The notes: a model not told the origin generated them from the sequence alone. Counted from the first letter of the stretch, positions 34,209-43,003 are shown. The stretch: DNA of 64,000 bases from Pseudoxanthomonas spadix (GCF_003703395.1 NZ_RDQN01000001.1:186001-250000), one strand, 5' to 3'. Made by a program: numbers and translations.

Positions 34209-34646
34209 CTAGGGTTGTGCGGATTTGTTCTCGTCCAGCGTGAGGCAGGCGTCCGGCCGGACCTGTGGGGTGGGGAAGTTCACCGGCACGTTGATGGTCT
34301 GCGGAACCGGCTGGCCGGCGCGGGTGGCGGGCTTGAACTTCCAGGTCTTGACCGCGGCCACGGCGGCCTCGTCCAGCGCAGGCGTGCCACTGCCGCGCAG
34401 GACGGTGACCTCGGTCGGGGTGCCGGCCGTGCCCACGGTGACCTTGAGCGTGGAGGTGCCGCCGTTGCCGTTGCAGGCTGCTTCCAGCGGGTACTGTGGC
34501 GGCGGGGTTTCCAGGGCGGCCAGTTCGGTCGGTGGCGGGGTGGCCGGGGCGGCGGCCTCGGGCTGCCGGCCGCAGGCGGCGATCAGCGCAACCAGCGAGC
34601 AGGACGCCGCGACACGCAGCGGGGTACGGACAAAAGAAAGGTTCAT
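34209..34646 (-). CDS. lipoprotein with TonB C-terminal domain
   Basis: A 145-residue protein with a lipoprotein signal peptide (lipobox LIAAC, Cys25). After a Pro/Ala-rich linker there is a TonB C-terminal-type domain (about residues 50-130; [56 protein letters not shown]). TonB proteins normally have an N-terminal membrane helix joined to ExbBD; this one is a secreted lipoprotein and cannot receive energy that way, so it is more likely a periplasmic adaptor. The start overlaps the phhB stop by 4 bases, suggesting one transcript. Confidence 0.8.
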   Translation of the reverse strand: MNLSFVRTPLRVAASCSLVALIAACGRQPEAAAPATPPPTELAALETPPPQYPLEAACNGNGGTSTLKVTVGTAGTPTEVTVLRGSGTPALDEAAVAAVKTWKFKPATRAGQPVPQTINVPVNFPTPQVRPDACLTLDENKSAQP

Positions 34647-34990
34647 GCGTCGGGCTCCAGTGCCTGCACCTTGGCGGCGCAGATGAAGTCATTCTCGCTC
34701 AGTCCGCCGACGTCATGGGTGGAGAAACGCACCACCACCCGGTCGTAGTGCACGCCCAGGTCGGGATGGTGGTCCTCGGTGTGGGCGATGTAGGCCATGG
34801 CGTTGACGAAGGCCAGGGTGCGGTAGTAGTCGGGGAAACGAAACGTGCGGGTCAGGGCCTTGCCCTGTTCGGCCAGTTCCCAGCCGGGAATCTGCGGCAG
34901 CAACTCGGCCACGCGCGCCTGTCCCAGGCGGTGTTCGACACCGCTGCGCCGCAGGCAGTGCGCCTGCGCCAGGGGAATCAGATCGGACAT
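34643..34990 (-). CDS. phhB: pterin-4a-carbinolamine dehydratase
   Basis: A 115-residue enzyme with the family core: [42 protein letters not shown], with His70 and E72-D-H-H-P76 in the active site, then [16 protein letters not shown]. It recycles tetrahydropterin used by phenylalanine hydroxylase and can be a dimerisation cofactor. The start at 34990 has a good AGGAGA site 7-12 bases upstream on the minus strand. No phhA is adjacent. Its stop overlaps the TonB-C lipoprotein gene start. Confidence 0.93.
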   Translation of the reverse strand: MSDLIPLAQAHCLRRSGVEHRLGQARVAELLPQIPGWELAEQGKALTRTFRFPDYYRTLAFVNAMAYIAHTEDHHPDLGVHYDRVVVRFSTHDVGGLSENDFICAAKVQALEPDA

Positions 34991-35071
34991 GGACAATCTC
35001 CTGCGTGGGTGCAATGTGCGTATGGGGTTCAACCAGCTGAACGTACCACTGCCCGGCGTGACCGCTGTGTT

Positions 35072-35101
35072 CTGACCGCTCGGCCGTGGGCTCGGTAGAA
35101 T
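35072..35101 (+). promoter_or_regulatory. nfuA promoter, probably giving a leaderless mRNA
   Basis: CTGACC (35072-35077) and TAGAAT (35096-35101) are spaced by 18 bases. The -10 ends only 6 bases before the ATG at 35108 and no ribosome binding site is present, so initiation at the start codon itself is likely. Confidence 0.5.
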
Positions 35102-35107
35102 ACGGCC

Positions 35108-35701
35108 ATGATCCAGATCACCGACACTGCCCAAGCCCATTTCCGCAAGCTGATCGAACGCGAGGCCACGCCCGGCCTGGGCGTGCGCCTGAGCGCGGTC
35201 GACCCCGGTACGCCGCGCGCCGATGCGCGGTTGGAGTTCGCCGAACCGCGCGAGCTGGCCGGCGACGAATGGGCCGTGGATTGCGAGGGATTCACCGTCT
35301 ACATCGATGCGGCCAGCGTGCCGTGGCTGGGCGATGCCGAGATCGATTTCGTCACCCGGGGCGCCGGCAGTCAGCTGACCATCAAGGCGCCGCACATCAA
35401 GGGCAAGGCGCCGGCCGAGGGCGCCTCGCTGGTCGAGCGCGTGCGCTGGGTGGTCGAGCATGAGGTCAATCCGCAGCTGGCCTCGCATGGCGGCCGGGTG
35501 GCGGTGGAGGAGGTGACCGGCGAAGGCGTGGTGCTGCTGCGCTTTGGTGGCGGCTGCCACGGCTGCGGCATGGCCGATGTGACAATGAAGCAGGGCATCG
35601 AGAAGACCTTGCTCACGCGCGTGCCGGGGGTCACCGCGGTACGCGACGCGACCGACCATGACACCGGCCAAGCACCGTACATGCCGCGCGACGCTGCCTG
35701 A
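35108..35701 (+). CDS. nfuA: Fe-S biogenesis protein NfuA
   Basis: A 197-residue protein with an N-terminal degenerate A-type domain (residues 1-95) and a C-terminal Nfu domain with the cluster-binding Cys150-x2-Cys153 ([19 protein letters not shown]). NfuA carries [4Fe-4S] clusters to target enzymes such as aconitase and protects them under oxidative or iron stress. Length and domain order match E. coli NfuA. The next gene follows after 12 bases, so they are probably co-transcribed. Possible users in this window include IspG and RlmN. Confidence 0.95.
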   Translation: MIQITDTAQAHFRKLIEREATPGLGVRLSAVDPGTPRADARLEFAEPRELAGDEWAVDCEGFTVYIDAASVPWLGDAEIDFVTRGAGSQLTIKAPHIKGKAPAEGASLVERVRWVVEHEVNPQLASHGGRVAVEEVTGEGVVLLRFGGGCHGCGMADVTMKQGIEKTLLTRVPGVTAVRDATDHDTGQAPYMPRDAA

Positions 35702-35713
35702 TTCCGCGGCCCG

Positions 35714-37531
35714 GTGACGACAGCCACCGAGATCATCGCCTTCCTGCTGTCACGCAGGACCGCGCCCATTATCCAGAGGACCACCGGCCTGCCACATGGC
35801 TGGGAAATCTGGCTGCGCAACGCGCCGCGCCATGGCCGGCTGACCTATGAGCCGATCGATGCGCTGATCGCGCAGCTGGGCGCGCGTGCGGCCAGGCCGA
35901 CGCCGCCGGTGGTGCCGATGGGCCGCTGGCGCGCGCTGCGTTCGCTGCTGTGGCAGCACTGGGATCCGCCGCCGCGCGAGGAACGCGGCACGCGCTGGGC
36001 CGGCGGCCTGGGCAGCCTGCTGCTGCACCTGGGGTTCTTCGCGTTACTGATCCTGGCCAGCCTGATCAACATGCCCGCGCCGCAACAGGACACTGACGGC
36101 ACGCGCGTGCAGTTGACCCTGATCGGACGCGGCAGCCAGGGCGAGGGCGGTGGCGCCGGTCCGCAGACCCCGGACACCGGTGCACAGGCCGCGGCGGCGC
36201 CAGCGGCGCGTGCGCCCAGTCCGCCGCGTCGGGCCAGCGCGGCGGCGGCACCCGTGGCGGCGCCGCCGGCGCCTGCCGAGCCCGCGCCACCGCCACCCGC
36301 GGCCCAGCCGCCGCTCGCCGCGCCGCCCGCGGCGGCGCAAGCCGAACCGCAGCCCGAACCGCCGCAACCGGCGCCGGCCGAACAGCCGCTGCAGGTCACC
36401 CAAACCCCGCAGCCGACCCAGGACTTCGTCCTGCCGCCGGTGACACTGCCGCAGGTCCAGCTGCAGGCGCCGGCGGTCCAGCTGCCGCAAGCCGCCGCGC
36501 GCGTGCGCGAGATCGAAACCGTGCAGAACCAGCGCCCGGTGGCGGTCCAGCAGGTGGCGCCGCGGCCGCTCGACGTGCCCGGCCCGCGTGAGCCCGAAAC
36601 CCCGGTGCGCCAGCGCGAGATTCCGATGCCGGCCGAGGTGCCCACGGTGCAGGCGCCGACCCTGCAGGGCGTGCGCCCGGCCGCGACCACGGCCGCCGAG
36701 GTCCCGCTGCGCGCCGCCCAGCCGGCGCAGGCCCGCGTGCGCGAGATTCCGATGCCGCCCGCGCCCGCCGTGTCAGCGGACACCACCGCCCCGGCCACGG
36801 CCAGTGCAGCCTCCAGCGCCGCCGCCACGCAGGCTGCAGAAGCGGAGGAGGCGACCGCCGCCGCTTCTGCAAGCGCCAGCCGCCCCTCCACGGCCAGTGC
36901 CCAGGCCGAGCAGGGCCAAGCCGCGCAGGCGTCCAGCAGCACCGCCGACAGCGGCGCGCCTCCTTCACCGACGCCGGGCGGGCAGACCGCCGGCAGCCTG
37001 GCCAACGCCCCTGGTGCCGGCGCCAAAGCCAGCGACGGCCTGGGCACGCCGGGTCCAAAGGCCGCCGACGACTGGGGTCGGTCCAGCAAGGCCGCGCCAG
37101 GAACCGAGGCCGGCGCCGGCCAGGGGCTGAAGGGCCTGTTCAATGCCGACGGCAGCGCCAGGCTGCCCGACGGGCTGGCCGGCGGCAGTACGGTCAAGCC
37201 GGGTGTGCCCGGCTCGCGCCAGCAGGCCAGGATCGATGCCGACCACGCCGGCACCTGGCTCGACCGCCCGTCCTTCGGTTACGAGCCGACCATGTTCGAC
37301 AAGTACTGGATCCCCGGCGGCTCGCTGCTGCAGGACTGGGTGCGTGCCGGCGTGCGCGAGATGGAGATCCCGATCCCCGGCACCGGCAAGCGGATCCGCT
37401 GCGTGATCTCGGTGCTGCAGGCAGGCGGCGCGTGCGGTCTGTTCGATCCGGACAAGAATGCGCAACCTGCAGGCGCGCGACCGCCGCCGGACATCCCGGT
37501 CAAGCGCAAGCCGATCCCGGTGGGCAGCTGA
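35714..37531 (+). CDS. Pro/Ala-rich transmembrane repetitive protein, TonB/TolA-like architecture
   Basis: A 605-residue protein. The N-terminal cytoplasmic part (1-98) carries [16 protein letters not shown], followed by one membrane helix (about 98-121, [21 protein letters not shown]). A very long Pro/Ala/Gln-rich periplasmic stalk follows (about 125-480) with repeated REIPMP motifs. The C-terminal globular domain (about 500-605; [21 protein letters not shown], then [16 protein letters not shown]) has two cysteines in [13 protein letters not shown] recognise this as the family called transmembrane repetitive protein in Xanthomonas; function is unknown. A GTG at 35714, 12 bases after nfuA, starts it. 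It could span the periplasm. Confidence 0.8.
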   Translation: MTTATEIIAFLLSRRTAPIIQRTTGLPHGWEIWLRNAPRHGRLTYEPIDALIAQLGARAARPTPPVVPMGRWRALRSLLWQHWDPPPREERGTRWAGGLGSLLLHLGFFALLILASLINMPAPQQDTDGTRVQLTLIGRGSQGEGGGAGPQTPDTGAQAAAAPAARAPSPPRRASAAAAPVAAPPAPAEPAPPPPAAQPPLAAPPAAAQAEPQPEPPQPAPAEQPLQVTQTPQPTQDFVLPPVTLPQVQLQAPAVQLPQAAARVREIETVQNQRPVAVQQVAPRPLDVPGPREPETPVRQREIPMPAEVPTVQAPTLQGVRPAATTAAEVPLRAAQPAQARVREIPMPPAPAVSADTTAPATASAASSAAATQAAEAEEATAAASASASRPSTASAQAEQGQAAQASSSTADSGAPPSPTPGGQTAGSLANAPGAGAKASDGLGTPGPKAADDWGRSSKAAPGTEAGAGQGLKGLFNADGSARLPDGLAGGSTVKPGVPGSRQQARIDADHAGTWLDRPSFGYEPTMFDKYWIPGGSLLQDWVRAGVREMEIPIPGTGKRIRCVISVLQAGGACGLFDPDKNAQPAGARPPPDIPVKRKPIPVGS

Positions 37532-37626
37532 CGCAGCGGCTGCACCGGCCTGAGGTCGCAGCTGGTCGCGGCTGTATCAGGGGAAAAGGGCCTTGCAGCC
37601 CCGTTATTCGTTCGGCGGAGCCGGAC

Positions 37627-38097
37627 TCAGTCCAACCCATGCAGGTCGCGCAGCTGGCCCTTGCGCGAGGCGAAGTACGCGGCAAGGTTGGCGATGTCCG
37701 CATCGCTGAGGTCCTTGGCCTGCGGCGTCATCAGGGCCTGATCGCGATCGCCGGCACGGTAGGCCTGCAGCGCTTGGGCGAGGTAGTCGGCGTACTGACC
37801 GGCCAGGCGCGGGTAGCTGGCGGCGATGGGTTGGTTGCCTTCCGGGCCGTGGCAGTCCACGCAGCTCTGGCCGGTGGCCTTGCCCTTTTCCTGGGCGCGC
37901 TTTTCGCCGGCGGCGATGTTGCCGGGCGGGAGGCCTGCGGACGAACCGCTGCCGTATTCGCCGCTGGCGTGGCCGGGGTTGGCCGCGGCGGTGTCGGAGG
38001 TCTCGGTCTTGGAACAGGCACCAAGCGCAAGGGCGGCCAGCAGGGCCACGATCAGGGGCAGGCGTGGCGGGCGTGGAACGAGGACGGCTGTGCGCAT
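37627..38097 (-). CDS. lipid-anchored c-type cytochrome
   Basis: A 156-residue protein with a lipoprotein signal (lipobox ALGAC, Cys28) and one class I cytochrome c domain. The heme motif is C79-V-D-C82-H83, and Met123 (ALMTPQ) is the likely distal ligand. The family pattern YPRLAGQYADYLAQALQAYR...LSDADIANLAAYFAS resembles cytochrome c4/c5 halves and mono-heme subunits. It would transfer electrons in the periplasm to an oxidase or reductase. It follows a second, similar cytochrome by 7 bases; the pair looks like a split c4. Confidence 0.9.
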   Translation of the reverse strand: MRTAVLVPRPPRLPLIVALLAALALGACSKTETSDTAAANPGHASGEYGSGSSAGLPPGNIAAGEKRAQEKGKATGQSCVDCHGPEGNQPIAASYPRLAGQYADYLAQALQAYRAGDRDQALMTPQAKDLSDADIANLAAYFASRKGQLRDLHGLD

Positions 38098-38104
38098 GGT
38101 CGGC

Positions 38105-38521
38105 TTACTTCAGGCTGGACAGGTAGGCGGCCAGGTCGGTGATGTCCTGGTCGGAGAAGCTCTGGGCCTGGGCCTGCATCGTTGGATGCTTGCGCTTGCC
38201 GGCCTTGTACTCGGTCAGCGCCTGGACCAGGTATTGGCTCGTCTGCCCGCCGATCCGCGGCACATGGTAGTTGGGGTAGGCGTTCTTGTAGCCGGTGACG
38301 CCATGGCAGCCCTGGCAGGTGTAGGCAAGCTGCTTGCCGGCTTCCAGGTTGGGCTTGGGGGCCGTCGGCGCGGGCGGAGCCGGTTCGGCAGCCGGCGCGG
38401 CAGGTGCCGGCGTTGCGGGTGGGGAAACGGGATCCTTGGCATCCTGGCGAGCCTGGCTGGCGGGGATCACCCCAGCGAGCAGCAAGCCGAAACAGGCGGC
38501 GAACAACAGCGGTCGCGTCAT
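38105..38521 (-). CDS. periplasmic c-type cytochrome
   Basis: A 138-residue cytochrome with a signal peptide (MTRPLLFAACFGLLLAGVIPASQA), an Ala/Pro-rich linker (about 28-58) and one heme domain (C69-Q-G-C72-H73; Met115 probable distal ligand). The domain ends SFSDQDITDLAAYLSSLK, very like the neighbouring cytochrome gene, so the two probably arose by duplication of a c4-type half. I prefer the ATG at 38521 because the signal peptide starts there; the frame continues upstream to 38608 without signal character. A candidate promoter lies just upstream. Confidence 0.9.
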   Translation of the reverse strand: MTRPLLFAACFGLLLAGVIPASQARQDAKDPVSPPATPAPAAPAAEPAPPAPTAPKPNLEAGKQLAYTCQGCHGVTGYKNAYPNYHVPRIGGQTSQYLVQALTEYKAGKRKHPTMQAQAQSFSDQDITDLAAYLSSLK

Positions 38522-38577
38522 GTCGTGTTCCGAAATTTGCGCGCGCCGCGTTCGATCCGCAGCGCTTGGCCATGCCG

Positions 38578-38608
38578 AGTATAGCCTGCCGTTCAGCGTC
38601 TCCGGCAA
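38578..38608 (-). promoter_or_regulatory. candidate promoter of the cytochrome pair
   Basis: On the minus strand, TATACT (38583-38578) is a good -10. TTGCCG (38608-38603) is a possible -35, but the 19-bp spacer is longer than ideal. Transcription would begin near 38570, about 50 bases before the ATG. The rest of the 228-bp gap shows no other feature. Confidence 0.4.
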
Positions 38609-38749
38609 GGCACATGCCGGGGAAAAAATTGATGCATCGCAACAACTTGCACGTTCCGGGTGCGGACCTGGCCTTGCGAGAACCAGGCCATGTGCTGCGG
38701 CGGGCGCGCAGCTGGCCGTGCCCTTGCGCGCATGGGCAGGTTGCGGTGG

Positions 38750-39982
38750 TCAGCCCAGCAGCTTGCCGGCGATCAGCGCACCGGTCATCCAGAAGCCGAG
38801 CATGCTGCCCAGGTTGGTCAGCAGGAAGGTCAGCACCACCCGGCACACCCGGTTGCGGTACCAACCCCTGAGGGTCTGCGCATCGTCGCGCAGGGCCAGG
38901 AAATCGCCGTAGGCCGGCTTGCGCAGGTGCACTTCGGCCAGGGCGCTGAAGGCGCCGGCCGGCAGGCCGGGACGGAATGGCTTGAGCGGGGCGGCGATGA
39001 CCGCCGCCAGGATGCTCAGCGGGTGGCCGGCCGCGGCCAGGCAACCCAGGCCGGCCAGGCCGCCGGTCAGCACCAGCCACTGCAGCAGCAGGGTGCTGCC
39101 GAGCTTGAACCCGCCGCTGTAGAAGCCCCAGCCGATGCCGCCCAGCACCAGCACGCTCAGCAGGATCATGATCCACGGCAGCCTGCGCCGGGCCTGCACG
39201 TGTTCAAGTTCGGCACGCACGGTGGCCGGGTCGTCGTGGTCCTCGGCCAGGTGCCGGGCCAGGCCCTGAAGGTGGCCGGCCCCGACCACCGCCAGCACTT
39301 CGCGCGCGGTGCCGGCGTGTTGGCGCAGGCTGGCGGCCATGTAGCGGTCGCGCTCGGCGATCACCGCCTCGAACAGGGCCGGGCTTTCCCTGGCGAACTC
39401 GCCGAAGCTGGCTTCCAGCATGTCGCCCCGTTTGAGCTGCTCGATCTCCGCTTCGCCCACGTGTTCGGAGGCGAACAGGCCACCGAGCAGGCTGGTGCCC
39501 AGCTTGAGCTTGCCGAAGAAGCCCAGCTTGGCCGAGGCCCGCTTGAAGGTCAGGCCGACCTCGCGGTCGATCAGGTGCACGGCCATGCCGCGTTCGTGTG
39601 CGGCGGCCACCGCGCGCTTGAGTTCGGCGCCGGGCTCGATGCCCAGCTGCTCGGCCAGGCGACGCTGGTAGGCAGCCAGGGCCAGGTTGGCGGCGAACAG
39701 CGCCACCCGGCCCTTGCGGATCACCTGTACCAGGTCCAGCTTGGCCAGCGCATCCGGATCGCTCAGGGCCTGCAGCCGCTGGGTGTCCAGTTCCACCGCC
39801 ACCGCATCGTAGGGATGCGAATCGATGGCGTGCTGCACCGCATCGACGCTGGCCCTGGACACGTGTGCGGTGCCCAGCAGGGTGTAGCGCACGCCATCGC
39901 GCTCGACCACGCGCATGGGTTGTTCGACCGCATCGTCGAGCACCAGCGGCGCGGGCAGGGCGGGGGAGTCGGGATCGGTCAT
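38750..39982 (-). CDS. TraB/PrgY-family membrane protein
   Basis: A 410-residue protein. The N-terminal TraB/TIKI-like domain (about 20-265) has GTAHVSRAS near residue 37 and VGAGHLQGL near 232, the conserved histidine motifs of this possible metalloprotease fold. The C-terminal third has about four membrane helices (about 270-300, 302-345, 385-410). PrgY of Enterococcus binds a peptide pheromone; in proteobacteria the role is unknown. Domain order and length match bacterial TraB proteins. No neighbour indicates a function. Confidence 0.85.
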   Translation of the reverse strand: MTDPDSPALPAPLVLDDAVEQPMRVVERDGVRYTLLGTAHVSRASVDAVQHAIDSHPYDAVAVELDTQRLQALSDPDALAKLDLVQVIRKGRVALFAANLALAAYQRRLAEQLGIEPGAELKRAVAAAHERGMAVHLIDREVGLTFKRASAKLGFFGKLKLGTSLLGGLFASEHVGEAEIEQLKRGDMLEASFGEFARESPALFEAVIAERDRYMAASLRQHAGTAREVLAVVGAGHLQGLARHLAEDHDDPATVRAELEHVQARRRLPWIMILLSVLVLGGIGWGFYSGGFKLGSTLLLQWLVLTGGLAGLGCLAAAGHPLSILAAVIAAPLKPFRPGLPAGAFSALAEVHLRKPAYGDFLALRDDAQTLRGWYRNRVCRVVLTFLLTNLGSMLGFWMTGALIAGKLLG

Positions 39983-40091
39983 GGATTACTCATCAAGGGG
40001 ATCGCATGCGGTGCCGTCGCCGGCGCCCGCTGCCTGTGTACCGTGTCGAGCCAGCGGCCGTGCTTGCGGCCGATGCCCGCGGGGATCGCCA

Positions 40092-40976
40092 TCAGTCGAT
40101 GTAGCGCTTGGTCAGCTCGCCGTAGGCGTCGATGCGGCGATCGCGCAGGAACGGCCAGATCCGGCGCACGTGCTCGCTGCGCTGCAGGTCCACTTCCACG
40201 CTCAGGATTTCCGGTCCGCCGCCGGCTTGCGCCAGGAATTCGCCCTGCGGTCCCAGCACGTGGCTGTTGCCCCAGAAGTCGATGCCCGCCGCGCCCAGCG
40301 GCGAGGGTTCATGGCCAACCCGGTTGCAGCTGAGCACCGGCAGGCCGTTGGCCACGGCATGGCCACGATGGCTCAGCACCCAGGCATCGCACTGGCGATT
40401 CCTTTCGTCCTGTGCATCATCCGGGTCCCAGCCGATCGCGGTCGGATACAGCAGCAGGTCCGCACCGGCCAGCGCCATCAGGCGCGCGCCTTCCGGATAC
40501 CACTGGTCCCAGCACACCAGCACGCCCAGCCGGCCGACCGAGGTGTCGATGGGGGTAAAGCCCAGGTCGCCCGGGGTGAAGTAGAACTTCTCGTAGAAGC
40601 CCGGATCATCCGGGATGTGCATCTTGCGGTACTTGCCGGCGGTGCTGCCGTCGGCGTCGAACACCACCGCGGTGTTGTGATACAGCCCGGCGGCGCGGCG
40701 CTCGAACAGCGAGCTGACCAGCACGACCTTGTGCCGCCTGGCCAGTGCGGCCAGGCGCTGGGTGCTGGGGCCGGGAATCGGTTCGGCCAGGTCGAACTCC
40801 TGGACCGATTCGTGCTGGCAGAAGTACGCGCCGTTGTGCAGTTCCTGCAGCAGCACCAGCCTGGCGCCGCGGCGGGCCGCTTCGGCCACGCGCTGCTCGA
40901 TTACCGCCAGGTTGGCATCGGCGTCCCCATGGTTGTTTTCCTGGATCAGCGCGACGGGCAAGCGATTACGGGTCAT
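40092..40976 (-). CDS. aguB: N-carbamoylputrescine amidase
   Basis: A 294-residue nitrilase-family enzyme with the Glu-Lys-Cys triad: Glu45 (LLQELHNG), Lys118 (YRKMHIPDD) and Cys155 (VLVCWDQWYPE). It hydrolyses N-carbamoylputrescine to putrescine, CO2 and ammonia. NNHGD near residue 14 and the GFYEKFYFTPGD segment are typical of AguB. I chose the ATG at 40976; upstream in-frame sequence is not conserved in character. It lies 124 bases downstream of aguA, which makes its substrate, so together they convert agmatine to putrescine. Confidence 0.95.
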   Translation of the reverse strand: MTRNRLPVALIQENNHGDADANLAVIEQRVAEAARRGARLVLLQELHNGAYFCQHESVQEFDLAEPIPGPSTQRLAALARRHKVVLVSSLFERRAAGLYHNTAVVFDADGSTAGKYRKMHIPDDPGFYEKFYFTPGDLGFTPIDTSVGRLGVLVCWDQWYPEGARLMALAGADLLLYPTAIGWDPDDAQDERNRQCDAWVLSHRGHAVANGLPVLSCNRVGHEPSPLGAAGIDFWGNSHVLGPQGEFLAQAGGGPEILSVEVDLQRSEHVRRIWPFLRDRRIDAYGELTKRYID

Positions 40977-41100
40977 GGCGTTGTGGCGGGACGGCGGGGA
41001 GAAGCCATGGTAACGCGGATGGCGAAAACACCTGGCGCGCGCTGCATCATGCTCCACGGGTCGCATCACCCGTCCTGGAGTGAAGCGACGCGGCGAACGT

Positions 41101-42144
41101 TCACAGCGCCAGCAGCCCCTCGGGCAGCTGCATGGTCACGCAATGCAGGCTGCCGTTCTGCCAGATCAGCGCACGGCAGGGGATCTGCACGATCTGGCGG
41201 CCTGGATACGCCTTGGCCAGCACCTTGGCCGTCAGGTCATCGGCCGGATCGCCATAGGCCGGCATCAGCACTGCGCCATTGACGATCAGGTAGTTGGCAT
41301 AGCTGGCAGCCAGACGGCGGCCGCCGTCCAGGATCGGCTGCGCCCACGGCAGCGGATACAGCGTGTAGGGCGCACCGTCGAGCGTGCGCAAGGCCGCCAG
41401 TTCGCCGGCCATCGCGGTGAGTTCGGCGTGGTGCGCGTCGGTAGGGTCATCGCAGGCCTGGTAGACGATCGCGTTGTCCGGGGCGAAGCGGGCCAGGGTG
41501 TCGATGTGCGCGTCGGTGTCGTCGCCTTCCAGATAGCCATGGTCCAGCCACAGCACGCGCTGCTGGTGCAGGGTGGACTGCAGGGTCTGGGTGATCTGCT
41601 CGCGCGAGGCATCCGGATGGCGCTCGTGCAGGCAGCGCCAGGTGGTCAGCAGCGTGCCGCGGCCATCGGTTTCGATGGCGCCGCCTTCCAGGGCGAAATC
41701 CACGCTTTGCACATAGTCATCGCGGAACACACCCGCGCCGGTCAGGGTGCCGACCAGCTGGTCGTCCAGTGAGGCTTCGTACTTGCCGCCCCAGCCGGTG
41801 AAACGGAAATCCATCAGTTTGAAGCCGTCCTGGCCACGCAGGCAGATCGGGCCGGAATCGCGCAGCCAGGTGTCGTTGTACGGTGCCTCGATGAAGCGCA
41901 CCTGGCCCATGTCCACGCACGCCGAGCGCAGCCGTGCTTCGGCGTAGATCTGCAGGTCGGCGTCGGCCACGCAGATCACCACCGGCTCGAAGCCGGTGAT
42001 GCCGGCCACCAGGGCGATATAGGTCTCTTCGACGGACTCCAGGCGCGGCGCCCAGTCGGTTCCTGCGTGCGGCCAGGCGATCAGGATCGCGGACTGGGGT
42101 TCCCACTCCGCGGGCAAACGGACATTGGTCATCGGATTTTCCAT
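41101..42144 (-). CDS. aguA: agmatine deiminase
   Basis: A 347-residue member of the guanidino-modifying superfamily that turns agmatine into N-carbamoylputrescine. Visible are RLPAEWEPQSAILIAWPH at the N-terminus, the substrate-binding TWLRDSGPI (about 92-100), the catalytic DHGYLEGDDTDAHID segment, and the nucleophile Cys335 (GSLHCVTMQLP) near the end. The start may be 42144 or the ATG at 42132 (MTNVRLPAEW); the second fits homologous N-termini equally well. It shares direction and pathway with aguB. Confidence 0.95.
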   Translation of the reverse strand: MENPMTNVRLPAEWEPQSAILIAWPHAGTDWAPRLESVEETYIALVAGITGFEPVVICVADADLQIYAEARLRSACVDMGQVRFIEAPYNDTWLRDSGPICLRGQDGFKLMDFRFTGWGGKYEASLDDQLVGTLTGAGVFRDDYVQSVDFALEGGAIETDGRGTLLTTWRCLHERHPDASREQITQTLQSTLHQQRVLWLDHGYLEGDDTDAHIDTLARFAPDNAIVYQACDDPTDAHHAELTAMAGELAALRTLDGAPYTLYPLPWAQPILDGGRRLAASYANYLIVNGAVLMPAYGDPADDLTAKVLAKAYPGRQIVQIPCRALIWQNGSLHCVTMQLPEGLLAL

Positions 42145-42252
42145 CGGCTGGGCCGGGATGGGTCACCGGCGATTTTCAAGGATGCGCTGGGCCGCCTCGC
42201 TGGCCGGGCAGGCAAGCGGCACGGCGCAACGCGGCACGCGCGCCACGTCGTG

Positions 42253-42579
42253 TCAGCGGATCGGCGGCTTGGGGCCAATCTCGTTGGGGCTGGCCTTGTT
42301 GGCCACCACGTCGATCACCTTGTTCTTCTCGAAGTACACGGTGAAGTCCGGGTAGACCCAGCGGTTGATCGTCGGCCACTGGCGCTTCTGGCCGCCGCGC
42401 GGCTCCAGGCGCTGGGCGGGCGCACCGAACCTGGCCTCCACCTGCGCGGTGGTCAGGCCACGCACGGGCAGGTTCGACGCCGGGTCGCGGGTACGGTCCA
42501 CCAGCAGGGTTTCCGACCATGCCGGCGTGCCCAGACTGGTCAGGACGAGCAGGGACAGCGCGCGCAGGTGAGCTTTCAT
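42253..42579 (-). CDS. periplasmic SmpA/OmlA-like small protein
   Basis: A 108-residue protein with a signal peptide (about residues 1-22, ending TPAWS). The mature part has the two-helix plus strand pattern of small BamE/OmlA-like domains: RGLTTAQVEARFGAPAQRLEPRGG, then INRWVYPDFTVYFEKNKVIDVV. It is not a lipoprotein, unlike BamE. This type is common in gammaproteobacteria with unknown function. The frame continues upstream to 42828 through the tandem repeats, but the signal peptide at 42579 marks the real start. It follows rpmJ on the same strand after a terminator. Confidence 0.75.
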   Translation of the reverse strand: MKAHLRALSLLVLTSLGTPAWSETLLVDRTRDPASNLPVRGLTTAQVEARFGAPAQRLEPRGGQKRQWPTINRWVYPDFTVYFEKNKVIDVVANKASPNEIGPKPPIR

Positions 42580-42630
42580 GGCAAGGGACCCCCGGGTGAG
42601 GCGGTCTTTATAACAGCAGTGCCGGCCACA

Positions 42631-42780
42631 AAAAATCGCCTGGAGCGATTTTTGACGTTGCGCAGCAACGGCCCGAAGGGTGGCCGCCAGGGATGGTGGG
42701 CCACCAAAAATCGCCTGGAGCGATTTTTGACGTTGCGCAGCAACGGCCCGAAGGGTGGCCGCCAGGGATGGTGGGCAACA
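42631..42780. repeat. two tandem copies of a structured 75-bp repeat
   Basis: Copies 42631-42705 and 42706-42780 are identical except for two bases near the end, and the first bases of a third copy merge into the rpmJ terminator. Each copy holds AAAAATCGC-N5-GCGATTTTT, then CGTTGC-N3-GCAACG, then CGGCC...GGCCG, so it can fold into three hairpins. The length is a multiple of three, so frames on both strands stay open, but no start or coding pattern supports a protein. It lies between rpmJ and the OmlA-like gene. Confidence 0.85.
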
Positions 42781-42802
42781 AAAAACCGCCCGGGCGGGCG
42801 GC
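42780..42802 (-). terminator. Rho-independent terminator after rpmJ
   Basis: On the minus strand CCGCCC pairs with GGGCGG across a 4-nt loop and is followed by six T. It lies 28 bases after the rpmJ stop. Confidence 0.8.
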
Positions 42803-42829
42803 TTCTGCTGGACCGGCCGGCGCTGCAAC

Positions 42830-42955
42830 TCAGCGCTGGCGGGCCTTGAAGCGCGGGTTGGACTTGCAGATCACGAAGACCTTGCCACGACGGCGAACCA
42901 CCTTGCAGTCGCGGTGACGGGCCTTCGCCGACTTCAGGGAGGACAGGACCTTCAT
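42830..42955 (-). CDS. rpmJ: 50S ribosomal protein L36, zinc-independent (YkgO) type
   Basis: A 41-residue protein ([17 protein letters not shown]...[11 protein letters not shown]). It matches the YkgO-like branch of L36: it has single Cys17 and Cys30 instead of the C-x2-C...C...H zinc ribbon of the usual L36. In bacteria with both forms, the zinc-free copy is normally made under zinc starvation. Here it has a near-consensus promoter and I see no Zur box, so it may be the constitutive L36. It is far from the spc operon where rpmJ usually sits. Confidence 0.93.
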   Translation of the reverse strand: MKVLSSLKSAKARHRDCKVVRRRGKVFVICKSNPRFKARQR

Positions 42956-43003
42956 GATGTAAAACCTCGGCGTAGAATGGATTGAAGCGGACTCAAGCCG
43001 CCC

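Noticed and set aside
42253-42828. Longer N-terminus (191 residues) for the OmlA-like gene, including the tandem repeat
   Set aside because: The clear signal peptide starts at 42579, and the repeated segment encodes identical 25-residue units only because the DNA is duplicated.
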